From positions 9,300,001 to 9,364,000 of the forward strand of contig CAVNZM010000010.1 of the NCBI GenBank assembly GCA_963693365.1: a stretch of DNA of 64,000 nt, written 5' to 3'. The first letter of the stretch is position 1, and every line of letters starts with the position of its first letter. The DNA is from Amoebidium appalachense (Eukaryota > Ichthyosporea). The position numbers and the translations under genes are program-made. A model generated the notes under the pieces. The model had not been told where the DNA came from, ran no database searches, and saw only the letters and a list, made by a program, of their open reading frames with translations. This document shows positions 1 through 44,588 of this stretch, piece by piece.

Positions 1-196
1 GGCTTTGGCAGCTTTGCAGCAGCAGCTGGGGCTGGCGGTGGATTTGGGCAGGCTGCACAGCAACCGGGGTAAGGGGGGGGGGGGGGGGGGGGGGGGGGGG
101 GAGAGGGTTGGCTGAATAGTGGATACCGTGTGTGGTGGTTCACTGGCACATACATACTCCTGCATCCCCCAGCCAAACACACGCACACTAACACAC

Positions 197-234
<38 letters not shown>

Positions 235-755
235 GCACGCACCATCGCTTACTCGATCACTCACACACACACCACACACACACAAAGACACACACACACA
301 CACAGACACACACACACATACACACACACACAGACACGCACGCACACACGAACGCACGCCCACACGACACACACACCCACACACACACACACACATACAC
401 ACACACACACATGCTTTTTCCTCCCCTAAACACACACACAAAAAAACCCGTGCGCGCACGCGCGCAGACACGCACACTCCATCACTTGCTCAATCCCTCA
501 CGCACGCGCGCACACGCATTCCCAAATACAGGTTCATTCAACCACTTAATGTCCTCAGGCGTCCTCTTGACGTGTGCTTTGCACTCTGCATTTTGTACAG
601 TTGTCACCTTGTGATGTGTCGACGGTTCAGGCTGTGTACATCCTACTCTAGAACACATCCTAACCCCCCCCCCCCCCCCCCCCCCTTCCCCCTTGGCACC
701 ACACCCAAACACACACGTACCTTACAGGCTTACAGATATACCCCCTCGCCTCTCC

Positions 756-812
<57 letters not shown>

Positions 813-1475
813 AAAAAAAAAAAAAGGAAAGAAAGGAAAAAAAAACACTCACCACCCATGCACCCACACACGTAAGCACAGACATTTGCGTCCATGCACA
901 CGGGCACATCGTAGCATGCCCTCTCACAGTCCCTCCTACACAACCCTTACTTTCCAGCTCCCCATCAGAGACGTGCGCATACACACACACACACACACAC
1001 ACACATACTCGCGTGTGTGCATAACAGCACGTAAGGTTGTGCACATGATAGCACACACTCATCCTCTCCCACACGCACAGGCGCCGTGCACACATACACG
1101 CACACGCACACACGTGCATGCTATGCTTAATGTGGTTGATGGGCTGCAGGGGCTTTGGGGGAGGAGGAGCCTTTGGTGGTGCAGCAGCAACCCCGGGCAG
1201 GTTGGTGGGACGGGCAGGGGGATTTGATGTGTGTGTGGGTGCAGGGGCATCGTGCATGTGTGTGTGTTTGCGGGAAAACGGGTGGGCCAGGCATTGTTAT
1301 GCATGCTGCACATGTGGGTGCAGGGCGGCATTGTCATGCATGCAGGGGAGGGGGAGGGATGGCAACACAGGGGCACGTGCAAGTGTTGCCATCCCCCTGC
1401 CTGGACACCACCTGACTGGCTGCTAACACCTGCTGCAGTGGTTCCGTGCCCAGCTTCAGCAAGGGCCGCTACTGA
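1..1475 (+). CDS. FG-repeat protein, nucleoporin-like, C-terminal three exons (5' end outside window)
   Basis: Coding exons are 1-68, 1150-1200 and 1439-1475. Phases join cleanly (2 to 2), ending at a TGA at 1473-1475. The visible C-terminus is rich in Gly and Ala with GFG, AFG and GGFG spacing and closes with [10 protein letters not shown]. The first donor is GGGTAAGG. The last intron has a CTGAC and a CTAAC branch-like site before CTGCAG. FG repeats of this kind line the nuclear pore channel and bind transport receptors, so a nucleoporin is the best guess. A glycine-rich RNA-binding protein is the main alternative, because no structured domain is in the window. The intron at 69-1149 is mostly CA repeats, poly-G and poly-C. 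Confidence 0.6.
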
Positions 1476-1494
1476 TGAGGGTACCGGGCCAGCA

Positions 1495-1750
1495 AAATGG
1501 ACACACAGTGGCGCCAGCAAATAAAAATAGACACACAGTGGGGCCAGCAAATAGAAATAGACACACAGTGGGGCCAGCAAATAAAAATAGACACACAGTG
1601 GGGCCAGCAAATAAGAATAAACACACAGTGGGGCCAGCAAATAAGAATATACACACAGTGGGGCCAGCAAATAAGAATATATATACACACATTGGGGCCA
1701 GCAAATATACACACAGTGAGCAAATATACACACAGTGAGCAAATATACAC
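1495..1750 (+). repeat. 30-bp minisatellite in the 3' flank of the FG gene
   Basis: About seven copies of a 30-bp unit (GGGCCAGCAAATA then AAATAGACACACAGTG, with variants) begin 20 bp after the stop codon, followed by three copies of a shorter form with AGCAAATATACACACAGTG. Two of the units contain AATAAA, so the repeat may multiply the gene's polyadenylation signal. Confidence 0.85.
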
Positions 1751-9949
<8,199 letters not shown>

Positions 9950-10888
9950 ATGCTGGAGGTTGTAGCCAGCCTGTTTGGCCTACCGCGTAGGACGGGCCGT
10001 GGCGCGTGTGGCCGCTATGTGCTGGAGCAGCGGCTGGGGGCCGGGGCACAGGCCGAGGTGTGGCTTGCCCGTGGGGCCGACGGGCTGGTGGCGCTCAAAC
10101 ACTACGACACAGCGGACCCGGGTGTGGCCCTTCAACAGCGGGTGGCTGGCCACCCGAACATAGCGCGCGTGCTGGAGGTGTGTGTGCGTGCAAGCAGCTG
10201 CGACGTGGTGGAGGAGTATGTTGCCGGGGCCGAGCTGCTGGACGCTGTGCCCGTGGGCAGGGGCCTGGGCCTGGCACGTGCCCTGGCCCTTTTCCGGCAG
10301 CTGGCAGGGGCCGTGGCGCATGTGCACGCACGGGGCGTGGCACACCGCGACCTGAAGCTCGAGAACATACTGCTGGCTGCGGACGGCACGGTCAGGCTCA
10401 TAGACTTTGGGCTGGCGGCAGAGTGGGACGACCCGACGGCCAGCCAGCGGGGGGTGGGCACGCTGTACACGCTGCCCCCTGAGCTGGCCGAGGCGGCAGC
10501 GCAGGGCCGGCACGTGGCTGGGGCCGACCACCGGCTGCAGGACGGCTGGGCGCTGGGGGTGGTGCTGCACTATCTGCTGTTTGGCCGCCTGCCCTTTGCC
10601 CAGGCCACGGCCAGCGACCTGGGCTACCGGCGCTTTGTTGCCCGTGGAGCCACCTGCCCCGAGTGGGACGACTGCCCGCTGCAGCTGCGGCTGCTGCTGT
10701 GCGGGCTTTTATGTGTGGACCCGGCCAGGCGCTGGACACTGGCCCAGGTCGAGCGCTGCCTGCTGGTGCTGCGGGTGGCCAGCGTGTCGGCCGGGGACGT
10801 GCCCTCCCTCGTGCCCCCGTCCTCCCCGCCCCTTAGTGGTGTCCTCACAAGACCTCTGGGCCCCAGGCCCAAGCGGCTGACAGAGTAG
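9950..10888 (+). CDS. Intronless Ser/Thr protein kinase, CAMK/Snf1-like, 312 residues
   Basis: A single open frame encodes almost nothing but a kinase domain. I chose the ATG at 9950; an upstream ATG at 9883 is in another frame and hits a stop. Visible motifs in order: glycine loop LGAGAQAEVWLA, ATP-anchoring lysine in VALKHY, HPNI, catalytic loop VAHRDLKLENIL, magnesium-binding LIDFGLA, PPE in place of APE, helix-F DGWALG, and the late arginine in DPARRW. HRDLKLEN and the small C-lobe resemble the CAMK/Snf1/Nim1 group; the substrate is unknown. The segment between the lysine and HPNI is only about 18 residues, shorter than usual, and I see no Glu for the lysine-glutamate pair. The other long genes here have 11 to 22 exons, so a retrogene origin is possible. 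A short Pro/Ser tail follows the domain. Confidence 0.88.
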   Translation: MLEVVASLFGLPRRTGRGACGRYVLEQRLGAGAQAEVWLARGADGLVALKHYDTADPGVALQQRVAGHPNIARVLEVCVRASSCDVVEEYVAGAELLDAVPVGRGLGLARALALFRQLAGAVAHVHARGVAHRDLKLENILLAADGTVRLIDFGLAAEWDDPTASQRGVGTLYTLPPELAEAAAQGRHVAGADHRLQDGWALGVVLHYLLFGRLPFAQATASDLGYRRFVARGATCPEWDDCPLQLRLLLCGLLCVDPARRWTLAQVERCLLVLRVASVSAGDVPSLVPPSSPPLSGVLTRPLGPRPKRLTE

Positions 10889-11798
10889 TCGGCGTGGTGT
10901 ATGGAAGGTAGCAAGTGGTGACGTGGCGTTATGTATGAATGACAGCAAGAGGTAGCAGGGTGGCTGCTGCTATACAGAACGAATGATGAGTGTGCGGTAT
11001 GTACATACGCAGGTTGTAAGATAGCAATGCATGTGAAGCATGTTTCAGTATATGAACTGCAATCAGCAGTATGTCTGAGCCGAGGCGTGCTGTGGATGAA
11101 TGTATGTAGTTGGTGGCCACTGCACTGTGTGTGGTGAGAATATAGACGGCCAGCCCTGCAGACAAGGCAGGGCTCAAGGCCGCAATGGTTTCTTGGGCAG
11201 GTGTGTGTGTGGTGTGTAAGTGAACAAGGACCGAGCTGTCCTGCTGTGCCTGTACAAGGAGGTCGCTATATATATAGCTAGTAACGGTCGACTCGGGCCT
11301 CCATAACTATCATATAACCTCCATCAAAATAAAAAATTCCATGTTCGAAGAGGCTGCCATGGGCTCATGATGCGGGGAATCCAAAGGCAAATTATAATCA
11401 TGAAGACGTCCGGACGACTCTGAGCACCGCGTACGAACTTGTTTTTTCAGTAGTAGCCATACAGTATAATAATTATGTATACGCGTTGCAGGGTGCCCTG
11501 CACATAGCACGCCCAGGGCCCAGGATGGCCGGAGGGTTGCAGGCAGCACCAGCATAGTTAAACAATATTATGTAGAGGTCCAAATACTAATAAAACAATT
11601 ACTCTCATATGCATATCAACCACCGTGGCGCCTCACCGGGGCATATATGAAGCCCAGCTGCTGGGGGCCTCAGCCTACAGGCCAGTCTGCAGTCTGCACC
11701 AACCAGTAGTCATTTTGCTGCAGCATATGCATGCCCTTCTTGAAGTAGCCCTTCCTCTCTTCCACGCCACACAGTTCTCCTCAACACTAACGTGCGCG

Positions 11799-11871
<73 letters not shown>

Positions 11872-12247
11872 ACAAAAACAAAACAAAAAAAAAAACAAAA
11901 ACAAACAAACACTGCCCAGCAAGCACTGAATTCTTGAGAGGGCCAGGCTTCTGAGAGGCACTCCAAAGTGCGTCCTCCGGTTGCAATACCCCGGCACCAA
12001 AAACGAGCTCAATTTATTGTGGGCTGTTCCAAGTATTCTGGTTGTATTATTCCCCACAGTACTAAAATTGTGTACTTAGCCACTTCATACCGGTCTGCAC
12101 ACTGACAAGACTAAGGCATGATATTATCTATCTGCAGTATGTACAAGCATACAAATGTCTGAGGGGTCATACGGTGCAGGCCCACAGGCTGGGGCCAGGT
12201 CATTCGCAGAGGGCTGGAGGTCAGCCACGGGGCAGCAGCGAGGGTGC
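10889..12247. other. Intergenic, AT-moderate, with a C(n)A(n) tract
   Basis: I see no coding sequence. The stretch contains a CTATATATATAG palindromic AT element near 11267 and a poly-C to CACACA to poly-A composite at about 11803-11871. Confidence 0.55.
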
Positions 12248-20900
<8,653 letters not shown>

Positions 20901-22211
20901 GGTCCAACACTGACTATGCGCTAAACCTCCTTACAACCCTACGGCCTGGGCAGTTATTTCCCAATAAGAAGTGGCACTCGGTAGTTGGATGGTCCAGTCA
21001 CTTCAGCTCAACTTGACTTGGGAAGCAAAAGGGGGTTTCTTAGTGTTACATGTCTGGATTTGGAATTGTGTTTCCAGCCAAAAGACCTTCTTCGTGGCAT
21101 CACTGAAAGCAGCGCTAGTGTGCGTACGTTAAAAGGCCATCAGGTGAATCTGTTCTTCGAACTTTATTGAGCCCCCCCATTTTGGCGCCAAATCTGGGTG
21201 TTTGCGCTATCCCTTGCCGTGAACGGTGAGCCACTCCGGCGGCCGGCTGTACTGTGTATGCTCTCGTTGTCTGTCACCAGTAGGGTGAGTCTATGAGTGG
21301 TAGGATGTATGTGTTGATAGTGGTAGTGTATAATGGTGGACGCGTGTGTTGAACTGGTGTGCTAACAAGCAAATCAACTTCTCGAGTAGTCACGTTTCGC
21401 TGCAGGCTGGGCACCTTTCTGCTTTGAGAGTGCGTGCAGAGAGGATCATGAACGCTGAGTCGACCGCAACCCAAAACCCAGAGGCAAACCCCCCTTCCCC
21501 AACCCTTCCCCCCCTCCTCTCTCCCCCCCCCCCCTCTCCCCCCCCCCCCCCCCCCCTCCCCTCCCCCCCCCCCCCCTCCCCCCTCTCCCTTGCTTCTTCT
21601 AGAGACACACCAGTTTTGTGCTGCAACCCGTTTCTCACTATTGCTTGCACATCATCACACACACATCGTACAGACACGTTGCCCACCCACCACTCCTATG
21701 TTCTAGGCGCAACCGGCAAACTGCAGTCATGTCCCGAGTCTGCCAACACACCCCATGGGCAAGCAATTACGTGTTTTTTTTTGTGGGGAAGGATCAACAC
21801 ATGCAAGACAAACTGGCAGGAACATGTGGCTAGAGCTTTATCATACCTGCACGTGTCACTATTTCATAACTACGATGATAAAACAGGAAAGTGCGCGCAC
21901 ACATGCACACCAGCACGCGCACATCTACACACACAGGCATTGACCTGCGCACACATCCATCCACATGCCCACTGCCCCGGCTGCCCGCCAGCACGGACAC
22001 GGAGCACACTGAGACGTACCCAGCCCACATCCACCTGCACTCTTTCCTCATCCCACTGACTAGACCCACCCAGCAGTCAGCCAGCACACCACAGCCACCA
22101 GTCAGCAGCCAGGGCCTGGCCACTCTGCAGGTGCGCTCTCACTTCTCGTGCCCCTGTAGGTGCGTTTACTTCATTCTAGTTTTCTTTTTACTTTCGTGTT
22201 CCCCTCCCCTC

Positions 22212-22242
<31 letters not shown>

Positions 22243-22371
22243 AATAGAGGAGAGGTTTAGGGGTTGGAGACAGCTGGGGTTGGGTTGGGGAGGAGGTGGG
22301 TAGGGGGGAGGGAGGGAGGGGGGAGGAAGCAGAGAGTTTGGCAGGACCGTTCTTGAGCAGGCCACGTGCAG
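20901..22371. other. Intergenic region between divergent BRD7/9 and aprataxin genes
   Basis: This holds the likely shared promoter region. It includes an E2F-type palindrome, poly-C runs at 21500-21590, a poly-C/poly-A composite at 22202-22245, and the missing first exon of the aprataxin gene. Candidate ATGs near 21449 or 21729 could supply its start, but I could not find a junction that closes in phase. Confidence 0.5.
21181..21192. promoter_or_regulatory. E2F/DP-type site TTTGGCGCCAAA
   Basis: A perfect 12-bp palindrome fits the E2F consensus TTTSGCGCSAAA. It lies about 280 bp upstream of the BRD7/9 start codon, between divergent genes. This suggests cell-cycle-linked transcription; the protein that binds is not shown by the sequence. 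Confidence 0.6.
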
Positions 22372-31970
<9,599 letters not shown>

Positions 31971-33602
31971 CACCCAGGGCCCACACAGCAACACACACGT
32001 GACCTTGCGCATGCACACGTCTGTACAGGCCATACATGGGCCCATGGAATCAGGTGTGCATTCGTATGGTGGTGGCATTGGAACGGTGCCACGCTGTCAC
32101 AGCCGGGCCACCCACAGTGTGTAATGCACCTGATTGGTCCGTGTTAGCTGTTACTGATTGGTCCGTGTTAGCTGGTATGTGCACGTGCACCGAGTAGGCT
32201 GTGCAGCGCTTGGCCTGGCTGGCACATCGCTTGCAAGGCTTGTGTGACCTCATGCATCTACTCTTGATATTTGCGCTACACTGCGCCTTGCTAGAGTCAC
32301 CTATAAGCGTTGCATGTGGCATGCAGGCATCGTCCTTTCGCAATTTTCCCCAGGTGGGTGTGTTTTTTTTGTTTTTGTTTTTGTTTTTTTTTTGTTTTGT
32401 TTTTTTTTGGGGGGGGGGGACAACAAAGAGTAGTATGTTGCAGTTGCACGAAGTACGAGCTAGCAAGGTGAACACTGTTTTGGACAAGCCATTCCTGTCA
32501 GAGGATTGGTGAGTCTAGTTATGTATGTATGGTGATCGCACAGATTTGAGTACCGGAAATATGATCTCTGGAAGACCAAATCAACCATGAATGGAGCGAT
32601 ACCGGGGTGCGCAGAAAGGGCTGAAATCTTCCATGCATGCAGCCCATGCAAGAAAATAAATCTACATTTTTCTTTCAGAGCCCACGAATATTTTAACTCA
32701 TGTGGCAAGCCATAGTCCTATTTTTTAATTATTCTATAGAAACATTTTTTGCGATAGAAAACTTCCCGCCTAAATTTTTATATTTGGCTAATGGGTGCGA
32801 TCGCGCACCAATTATTGGTCCATATACTATATACAATTATTTTGCGATATTCCTACTTTTTACTTGTAATGTCGCCTGCAATATTGCAAGTGAGCAGAAG
32901 TACACGCACGGGATTGCTGCACTTTATTCGCCGCTCCCTCCGGCCAATCCCGAAACGCAATCCCCCCGGATATGTACATTCACAGATGAACACACGGATA
33001 CCTGTACAGTCGCTAAGGTGGGCATTTGCACATGTGTTGTGTACTACGGTACAATACATATGCACAGCGTCAAGCAGTTGCATGTACCATACATCCTTTT
33101 TGGGTACAAACGCACATGCAGGCATTATGCATACGTCATGCACGATCGACCAGCCATGCACCACGGCATACACATGCACAGTACTGGGTACTGAGCAGTT
33201 TAGTTTGATGTTCCATGAGTAACTAAAAAATAATATACCGGTGCGATTGGTTGCTCAAAGCCCGTCAAGTGAATCACGGGCAGTGTGAGTGCATCAAAAC
33301 ATTGAATCGATTACTCGGGACAGCAGCACCCTGGTGTCGCGACCCAAGTAGGGGCCCTGGCACACACCTGGCAGCCTGGCCCAGCATTTATTTACACATG
33401 AAACATTGAGTTGTTCGTTCAGCATACGCATATGAATAGTGGGTCGCACCACACGCTACCCCCGGCATTCGTGCAGTGTAGATAGATGCATCAAGCTAAT
33501 GGTGCTCGTCTATTGGATGTGGCATTCTGAACTATTTTATGTCTACGATATATGGTCATGGATTAAACTTGCTTGTTTCGGCCACCCCAAGAAAGTATTC
33601 GC

Positions 33603-33634
<32 letters not shown>

Positions 33635-33669
33635 ACAGATACCCGTGCGCGTAACCAATAACCATCTTA
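31971..33669. other. Intergenic between convergent aprataxin and SREBP genes
   Basis: No gene is visible. The stretch includes a 24-bp direct duplication around GATTGGTCCGTGTTAGCT at about 32130-32175, a T-rich to poly-G composite at 32364-32420, an AT-rich segment at 32690-32900, and a poly-C run at 33604-33634. Confidence 0.6.
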
Positions 33670-40391
<6,722 letters not shown>

Positions 40392-40910
40392 CCTGGCTGG
40401 CTAATGCAGCTAGAGGCCGCGGTCGTTCTGGTTGCGCAATGCCTGTTTTGTGTAGTGAACTGCGTGTGCACAACTTCACGGTGTGTGTGTGGTTACTCGC
40501 CACTGCAGGAGCATAGGCTCAGGCTAGCACAGGGCAAAGTGAAGGCAGACATGGACTGAATACTGTGAGCTCAAGTCCACAACAGACCACGTACACTACA
40601 TATGGGCACAGGGCCAAGGCCTCACTGTCTGCTTGCCAGTATCTAGTTGTCTTCTGCCTAATCTTCGCGAAACTTTCTCTGAAAACCTCGCTGCTTTTTA
40701 GTGAGAAAAGTGGCCGGCTTGACGAGGAGTCCCCGTCACGGTAGATGATGAAGCTTGGATAACGGACGGAACTTCACTGACCCTGATCCAATAGTTTGAC
40801 TCTAAAATAATTATGCCTTTTACCAATGGAACAAGCACAAATCAAAAGTGTTTGTTACAGCTATTAAAACAACAGCCTTTGGGCATATCCAGTGGCACCA
40901 CTGCGTGCAG

Positions 40911-40989
40911 CCAATCAGCATTGGCCTGAAATGGCGCGCTGCATGCCTTGCAGCCATTGGCGCACGACTGCTCTTTGCGGGTATATAAA
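40911..40989 (+). promoter_or_regulatory. CCAAT and TATA promoter-like cluster
   Basis: CCAATCA occurs at 40911, CCATTGG at 40953 and TATATAAA at 40982-40989 in a GC-rich stretch. The spacing fits a core promoter transcribing rightward. The transcript it would drive is unclear. Confidence 0.5.
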
Positions 40990-41312
40990 GCGAGGCACCC
41001 GGGAGTCACAGTCGGAGGCTCGGTGTGCAGCCTGCTTTCGGAAACTGTGGGCCAACTGCAAAAAAAAAATGTGCCACAGCGTCGCCCACATTACAGTGAC
41101 ACCTGGGCTACAAATGAATAAAACAACCCGTGGTTTGCGCCGTTAGGGGTTGATCTATCTAAGGGTAGCTCATCATAGCTCCTAATACTATCATGCTGGT
41201 ATATGTTGTTCAAGGCTGGCAAATTGCGCACTGTGACATACTCTATACTGTAGAAGAACACTGCGCTCCCATCATGCTACACTTGCATGTGCCGGGTTGT
41301 GCTGTAAACTAC

Positions 41313-41314
<2 letters not shown>

Positions 41315-41352
<38 letters not shown>

Positions 41353-41387
41353 TGTGTCTGTGTCTGTGTGTGTGTGGGGGGGGGGGG

Positions 41388-41458
<71 letters not shown>
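41315..41458. repeat. (GT)n array abutting a LINE A-tail
   Basis: GT repeats with GTCT and poly-G interruptions run directly into the T-rich complement of a retroelement tail at 41459. Confidence 0.92.
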
Positions 41459-41462
<4 letters not shown>

Positions 41463-42795
41463 TTTGTTTTTTGTTTTTTTATTTTATCACGTTTTGTTCC
41501 CGGAGAACCTTTTCAGGCCCTCTAGGGAAACTACCGTCTACCACACAGCACCGACAGTACACTAGTTAAGGTGCTATCTATGAGTTCAGCTGAGCTAAAC
41601 CATCCTTCACAACCTAACTATAAGTACACACTTTGCCCAGGGCTACTACCCCAGCCACGCCGGCAGGAGGCTCCAGTCCTCCCCTCCATTCAAAACCTAG
41701 CAATAAACGTTAACCGAGGGCTCTCATTGGTCGATCTACAGTATTGGGAAGTCCTAGGTGTTGTGTATAATATTTACGGTGGGTATGGGTGGATGATGGG
41801 GTGTGGTGGTGGTGGTGGTGGGGGGTTGCTGCCTAACATTATGTGTTGTTGTACGTATGTTGTGGCGATGTTTTTGTGGACTAAAAGGTGGGTTTTACAG
41901 GGCACACCGGGTCTGTGTGTGTTCCGGCAGTCAGAACAGGCCGGCCGGGTGTGTGTGGGGGGTGTATTTGTTGGTGTTTTGGGTTTTTGGAGAGCCATAC
42001 TGTTCTTTCTACGGGTGGTGGGTATATGGTGGTGTTTTTGCATTTTGGGGTGGGTGGGGGGGAGTGTTGTGTTCCGTGGGTGCCAAATTTTTGAAAAGAA
42101 AAAGGATTGCAACTCTACTGTGATTTTTCCTAAGATGGCCCGGGTGGTGGTCTTGGTGGTGCCGGTGGCTGCAAGTAGTGGGCCCACCGATAGTGGGCAG
42201 AATCCCCGTTCGACCCACTTGGTGTCTTCGGGGTCAGGTGGGTCACCGTTGCCTCCTATCCAGTTTATCCATGCACATTGGTCTACCACCGTGGCTGCCG
42301 TATGGTGGTGCTGTGCCGTGGGGGTGTTTGGATGACGAGTGTGCAGGACGTTGTGGATGCAGGCTGTGATGGCGGTGGTCAGGGTGGGGACTTCCCCGGC
42401 ATGGGCCGGGCAGGCCCAGAGGTGGGTGGTGGTCTCAGGGTGCTGGCTGCACCGGGGGCATGTGGGCTGTGTAACGACGGTGGGGTGATCTCGATGTAGC
42501 CGTGCTATGGTAGGCAGGGTGCCCATGGCCAGGGACAGGCTACGAGTGTTTCCTCTGCCTGCCCCGATGGTTGCCTGTGTGGGCCCCTTGTTGAGCTTGA
42601 GGGGGTTCCGTTCGGCTGGGAGCAGTCTGGGGTCGGCTAGTATGGACATAGCCTTGGTCTTGCCGGCCATGTCGGTGAGGAAGTCCTTGTTCAACCGGTT
42701 CAGTGTTCCGGGAATGTTGCCGGGGATACGGTGGCCTTGTAGTCGTAGGAAGTATTTCCCCCCCCCCCTGGGGCCGGAGGTAGGGGGGGGGGGAG
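41459..42795 (-). mobile_element. 5'-truncated LINE (non-LTR retrotransposon) with A-rich tail
   Basis: On the minus strand this runs from about 42795 to an A-rich tail at 41490-41459 (AAAATAAAAAAACAAAAAAC). It contains the C-terminal part of a retroelement protein and a 3' untranslated region. The last 100 bp match the plus-strand fragment at 43632-43742, including GTCGGTGCTGTGTGG, GACGGTAGTT and CCGGGAACAAAACG before the A-tail. The catalytic reverse transcriptase is absent, so the copy is 5'-truncated. GT arrays flank both ends. Confidence 0.75.
41774..42795 (-). CDS. LINE protein C-terminus with CCHC-type motif (fragment)
   Basis: An open frame of about 340 residues ends at 41774. It contains CPRCSQHPETTTHLWACP, a C-x2-C-x8-H-x3-C arrangement typical of the region downstream of reverse transcriptase in many LINE proteins. 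Later it has WVERGFCPLS and SKIWHPRN, similar to the tail after that motif. The upstream CA-derived His/Thr run belongs to the neighbouring microsatellite and is not part of the protein. It is likely a dead copy because the polymerase domain is missing. Confidence 0.7.
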
Positions 42796-42816
42796 GGGGA
42801 GGACTCTTCCTGCATT

Positions 42817-42818
<2 letters not shown>

Positions 42819-42884
<66 letters not shown>

Positions 42885-43170
42885 ACGGTGTGTGTGGTGT
42901 GTCAGTGTGCGACGCCGTGTCTGTGTCTGTGACGTGCGTGTGTGGTGGTGGTGGTTTTGTGTGTGGGGGTGGGGGAGGTGTGTGTGTGTGTGTTTTTTTT
43001 TTTTTTTTGTGTGTGCGTGTGTGTATGTGTGTGTGTGTGTGTGTGTCTGTGTGTGTGTGTGTGTGTACGTGTGTGTGTGTGTGTGTATGTGTGCGTGTAC
43101 ATGTGTGCGTGTGTGTGTGTGTGTCGGTGTGCGTGTCGGTGTCCGTGTTTGTGTGTGTGGTGGTGGTACG
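42819..43170. repeat. (GT)n-rich DNA at the 5' side of the LINE fragment
   Basis: Pure GT repeats at 42819-42872 are followed by interrupted GT and a T run at 42992-43007. Confidence 0.88.
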
Positions 43171-43631
43171 TGATTGTGTGGATTTGCGTCCGTTCTGTTC
43201 AACATTTTCAAAAATTTCCCGCTGCGTGCGCGGGCCACCTATCGGCGGGCCGAGCCGAATTCAAGTATGATTCGTGTGACATGTATACCGGGCCGGGTGG
43301 GGCGCGGGGACAAAAGCTGTCAGTAGTACTGGGAAACTTGCTGGCAATGGTTCAACCTTGCATGAGGCCGGGCGAAAAAGGGGGGGGGGGGGGGGGGGAA
43401 GGGGGAAGGGGGGGGGGGGGGGGGGGGGGGGGGGGAGTTCCTGGGTTGTTCTGTCTCGGGGTAGTTTCAACATAAGAAAGGTTGGTCTATCCCAGGCATG
43501 TGCAGTACTGGAGTACACGAATGAGACGTTACCTGCAATGTGAGTGGTCTAGATCTATCGATAGCCGAACAAAGGACTACAGCACATACATATATGCGGC
43601 TACTCTACAGGCTTCTGTCAATTATGGTACA

Positions 43632-43742
43632 GTCGGTGCTGTGTGGAAGACGGTAGTTACTAATCCAGTCAAGAGAAAAACTTACGGCCCCTTGAGGGGT
43701 CCCCCCGGGAACAAAACGGGATAAAAAAAAGAAAAAAGAAAC
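43632..43742 (+). mobile_element. Second LINE 3'-end fragment, opposite orientation
   Basis: About 110 bp shares two blocks with the 3' end of the element at 41459-42795: GTCGGTGCTGTGTGG plus GACGGTAGTT, and CCGGGAACAAAACG plus GATAAAA. It ends in an A-rich tail. The two fragments are about 2 kb apart and inverted relative to each other. Confidence 0.75.
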
Positions 43743-44064
43743 AGCTACGGTATACCGTTGTTCATGCACGTGTATTCCGTCACAGTGTGTTACGTATACA
43801 TCACGTGTGTGCTCAACACAGGCACATACTTGCACGTGAACTTAAACACATGTGCTGAATACAGGCAAGTGTGTGTTCGATACGTGCACCTGCACGTGTG
43901 TGCCTGGGTAAATTGCAAAACCGTGCAAGTAGTAGTGTATGATGATTTATTAACATGCAAATTTAGTTTATGTTAATTTATTAACATGCAAATTTACGTT
44001 CAATTTCCTGCAGGTGTACGTGTGGCACGGGTTCCAGACAATCAGCGGCAAGTGCGTCACTGTT

Positions 44065-44310
44065 CAAGTGTACATGTTTATGCCACGTGTCAAACGTGTG
44101 TTCAAACACTGCATGTAAAATGTGCAAGTGTACATGTATATGCCACGTGTCAAACGTGTGTTCAAACACTGCATGTAAAATGTGCAAGTGTACATGTATA
44201 TGCCACGTGCAAACGTGTGTTCAAATACGGCATGTAAAATGTGCAGGTGTACATGTATATGCCACGTGTCAAACGTGTGTTCAAATACTGCATGTAAAAT
44301 GTGCAGGTGT
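44065..44310. repeat. 60-bp minisatellite, four copies
   Basis: Four tandem copies begin at 44065, 44125, 44185 and 44244 (one base shorter). Each has GTGTACATGT, then GCCACGTG, AAACGTGTGTTCAAA and CATGTAAAATGTG. A large poly-G tract follows. Confidence 0.93.
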
Positions 44311-44318
44311 GCGCTCGT

Positions 44319-44350
<32 letters not shown>

Positions 44351-44588
44351 AGGGGGGAGGGGGGGGAGGGGGGGAGGGATGGGGCCCTTCCCCATTAGGT
44401 CCTGTAGCATGGCCAGCTGCTCCCGTCGTTTCAAAAGCAAGTTGCTATGATTTTGAAAGTTCTCACCCGAAACCACTGCCCACTGATGTACATGGCCAAC
44501 CAACCAATCACAAACGGCCACCCTACGGCTCACCGTCCACACCACCATCCTTACCATATTCAAGCGCCCAACCATGTAGGCAGAGTTA

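Larger units (their letters stand above)
40392..41458. other. Upstream region of the SREBP gene
   Basis: This is single-copy-looking DNA with a CCAAT element on the plus strand at 40790. A compact CCAAT/TATA promoter pointing right lies at 40911-40989. No convincing long coding sequence follows; a short frame from the ATG at 41069 ends within 80 bp. Confidence 0.5.

Noticed and set aside
21346-22059. A 237-codon open frame upstream of aprataxin
   Set aside because: It spans poly-C runs and CA-rich DNA, mixes unrelated segments, and does not join exon 1 of the FHA region in phase.
41069-41146. Small ORF behind the CCAAT/TATA promoter
   Set aside because: Only 25 codons with no recognisable feature; the promoter may drive a non-coding or spliced transcript instead.
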